From the NCBI RefSeq assembly GCF_018224955.1, contig NZ_JAGTUU010000009.1:62001-126000 (forward strand): a stretch of DNA of 64,000 nucleotides, in the 5' to 3' direction. Made by a program: the position numbers and the translations under genes. A model generated the notes under the pieces. That model was not told the DNA's origin and did not search any database. It worked only from the letters and a program-made list of their open reading frames with translations. The DNA is from Thetidibacter halocola (GTDB lineage: Bacteria; Pseudomonadota; Alphaproteobacteria; Rhodobacterales; Rhodobacteraceae). Position 1 is the stretch's first letter. Every line of letters starts with the position of its first letter. Positions 63,782-64,000 of the stretch are shown here, piece by piece.

Positions 63782-64000
63782 CCCTTTCGCTTCTGGCAGG
63801 CCGGTCCCTGCGTTATGCTGTTGCAGAAAGAGGCGACCATGCCGGATTGGGAAGCCAAAGACGGCCCGGAGCAGCGTCTGAAGGCGGCATTAAGACCAAT
63901 TTTTGTGCAAAAATTCGTTTATGAGTAAAAATTAGGCAAAACAAAAACTCTGCGGCTGCAAAGAGACGGTCAACATCCCCCACCAAAGCGGGTAGAGTCG
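63782..64000 (-). promoter_or_regulatory. glnK upstream region with a perfect inverted repeat
   Basis: The 219 bases upstream of glnK end in an unusually AT-rich stretch (about 63880-63960). It contains AATTTTTG-TG-CAAAAATT (63898-63915), a perfect 8-bp inverted repeat with two-base spacer. A nitrogen-regulated promoter is expected here, but no clear sigma-54 (TGGCAC-N5-TTGC) or NtrC consensus was seen. Confidence 0.45.

Noticed and set aside
63839-63928. Tiny plus-strand ORF (29 codons) ahead of glnK
   Set aside because: No ribosome site, no family resemblance and it sits in the glnK promoter region.

Overview
The window reads as one continuous stretch of chromosome from a GC-rich alphaproteobacterium, most likely a member of the Rhodobacteraceae (Roseobacter/Paracoccus side). 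This is inferred from gene content: TrcR (DUF1013), DUF1491, a short HisG paired with HisZ, a pyrB operon with embedded membrane proteins, an RSH next to rpoZ and folK, and phaAB. Genes are dense, and many neighbours overlap by the 4-bp ATGA/GTGA pattern. I saw no rRNA, tRNA, CRISPR array, insertion sequence or prophage block.

Layout. 1-3.7 kb: 3' end of a YcaQ-type DNA glycosylase, a DUF1127 protein, a winged-helix/TPR regulator, a small unknown and rpsD. 4-7 kb: an EAL phosphodiesterase and phaA-phaB. 7-12 kb: an MFS transporter, a region with a decayed glyoxalase fragment and a collar-domain secreted protein, a ring-cleaving dioxygenase-hydrolase pair, an isocitrate/isopropylmalate-type dehydrogenase and a YdcH-like protein. 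12-18.5 kb: trmN6, DUF2007, a polyprenyl diphosphate synthase, then a pyrimidine operon (pyrB, three membrane-associated unknowns, a dihydroorotase homologue lacking catalytic residues, plsY). 18.5-26.4 kb: a membrane protein with greA, ETF-ubiquinone oxidoreductase, PilZ, TPR lipogenic-neutral scaffold, ispE, a family-4-like uracil-DNA glycosylase and moaB. 26.4-31.3 kb: an RND efflux pair. 31.3-35.1 kb: amidase, UbiH-type hydroxylase, YqaA-like membrane protein and a NYN-domain protein, all on the minus strand. 35.2-42.5 kb: folK, rpoZ, rsh, DUF2062, slyX, then dnaX, a small membrane protein, ybaB and recR. 42.5-48.7 kb: otsB-otsA, trcR, RNase T2, acyl-CoA synthetase and sulfotransferase. 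48.8-56.9 kb: hisS-hisZ-hisG, then pdxJ, two unknown envelope genes, acpS, lepB and rnc. 56.9-64 kb: a lower-GC nuclease gene, a DMT transporter, era, DUF1491, a FadR-type regulator, L-lactate dehydrogenase and amtB-glnK.

How genes work together: hisS/hisZ/hisG form a histidine module; pdxJ-acpS-lepB-rnc-era is the familiar alphaproteobacterial housekeeping order; dnaX-ybaB-recR is a DNA replication/repair cluster; rpoZ-rsh links RNA polymerase omega and the (p)ppGpp enzyme; glnK-amtB is the ammonium uptake and sensing pair.

The least explained material is (i) the pyrB-pyrC' operon, where three membrane-associated proteins, two of them resembling bacterial PH-type domains, sit between the aspartate carbamoyltransferase and a dihydroorotase homologue that has lost its metal-binding residues; (ii) an intergenic element present in three same-sense copies just after gene ends; (iii) a recR leader in which a hairpin separates the ribosome binding site from the GTG start; and (iv) a decayed duplicate of the glyoxalase-type dioxygenase start. 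All calls come from reading the sequence; no database search was run.
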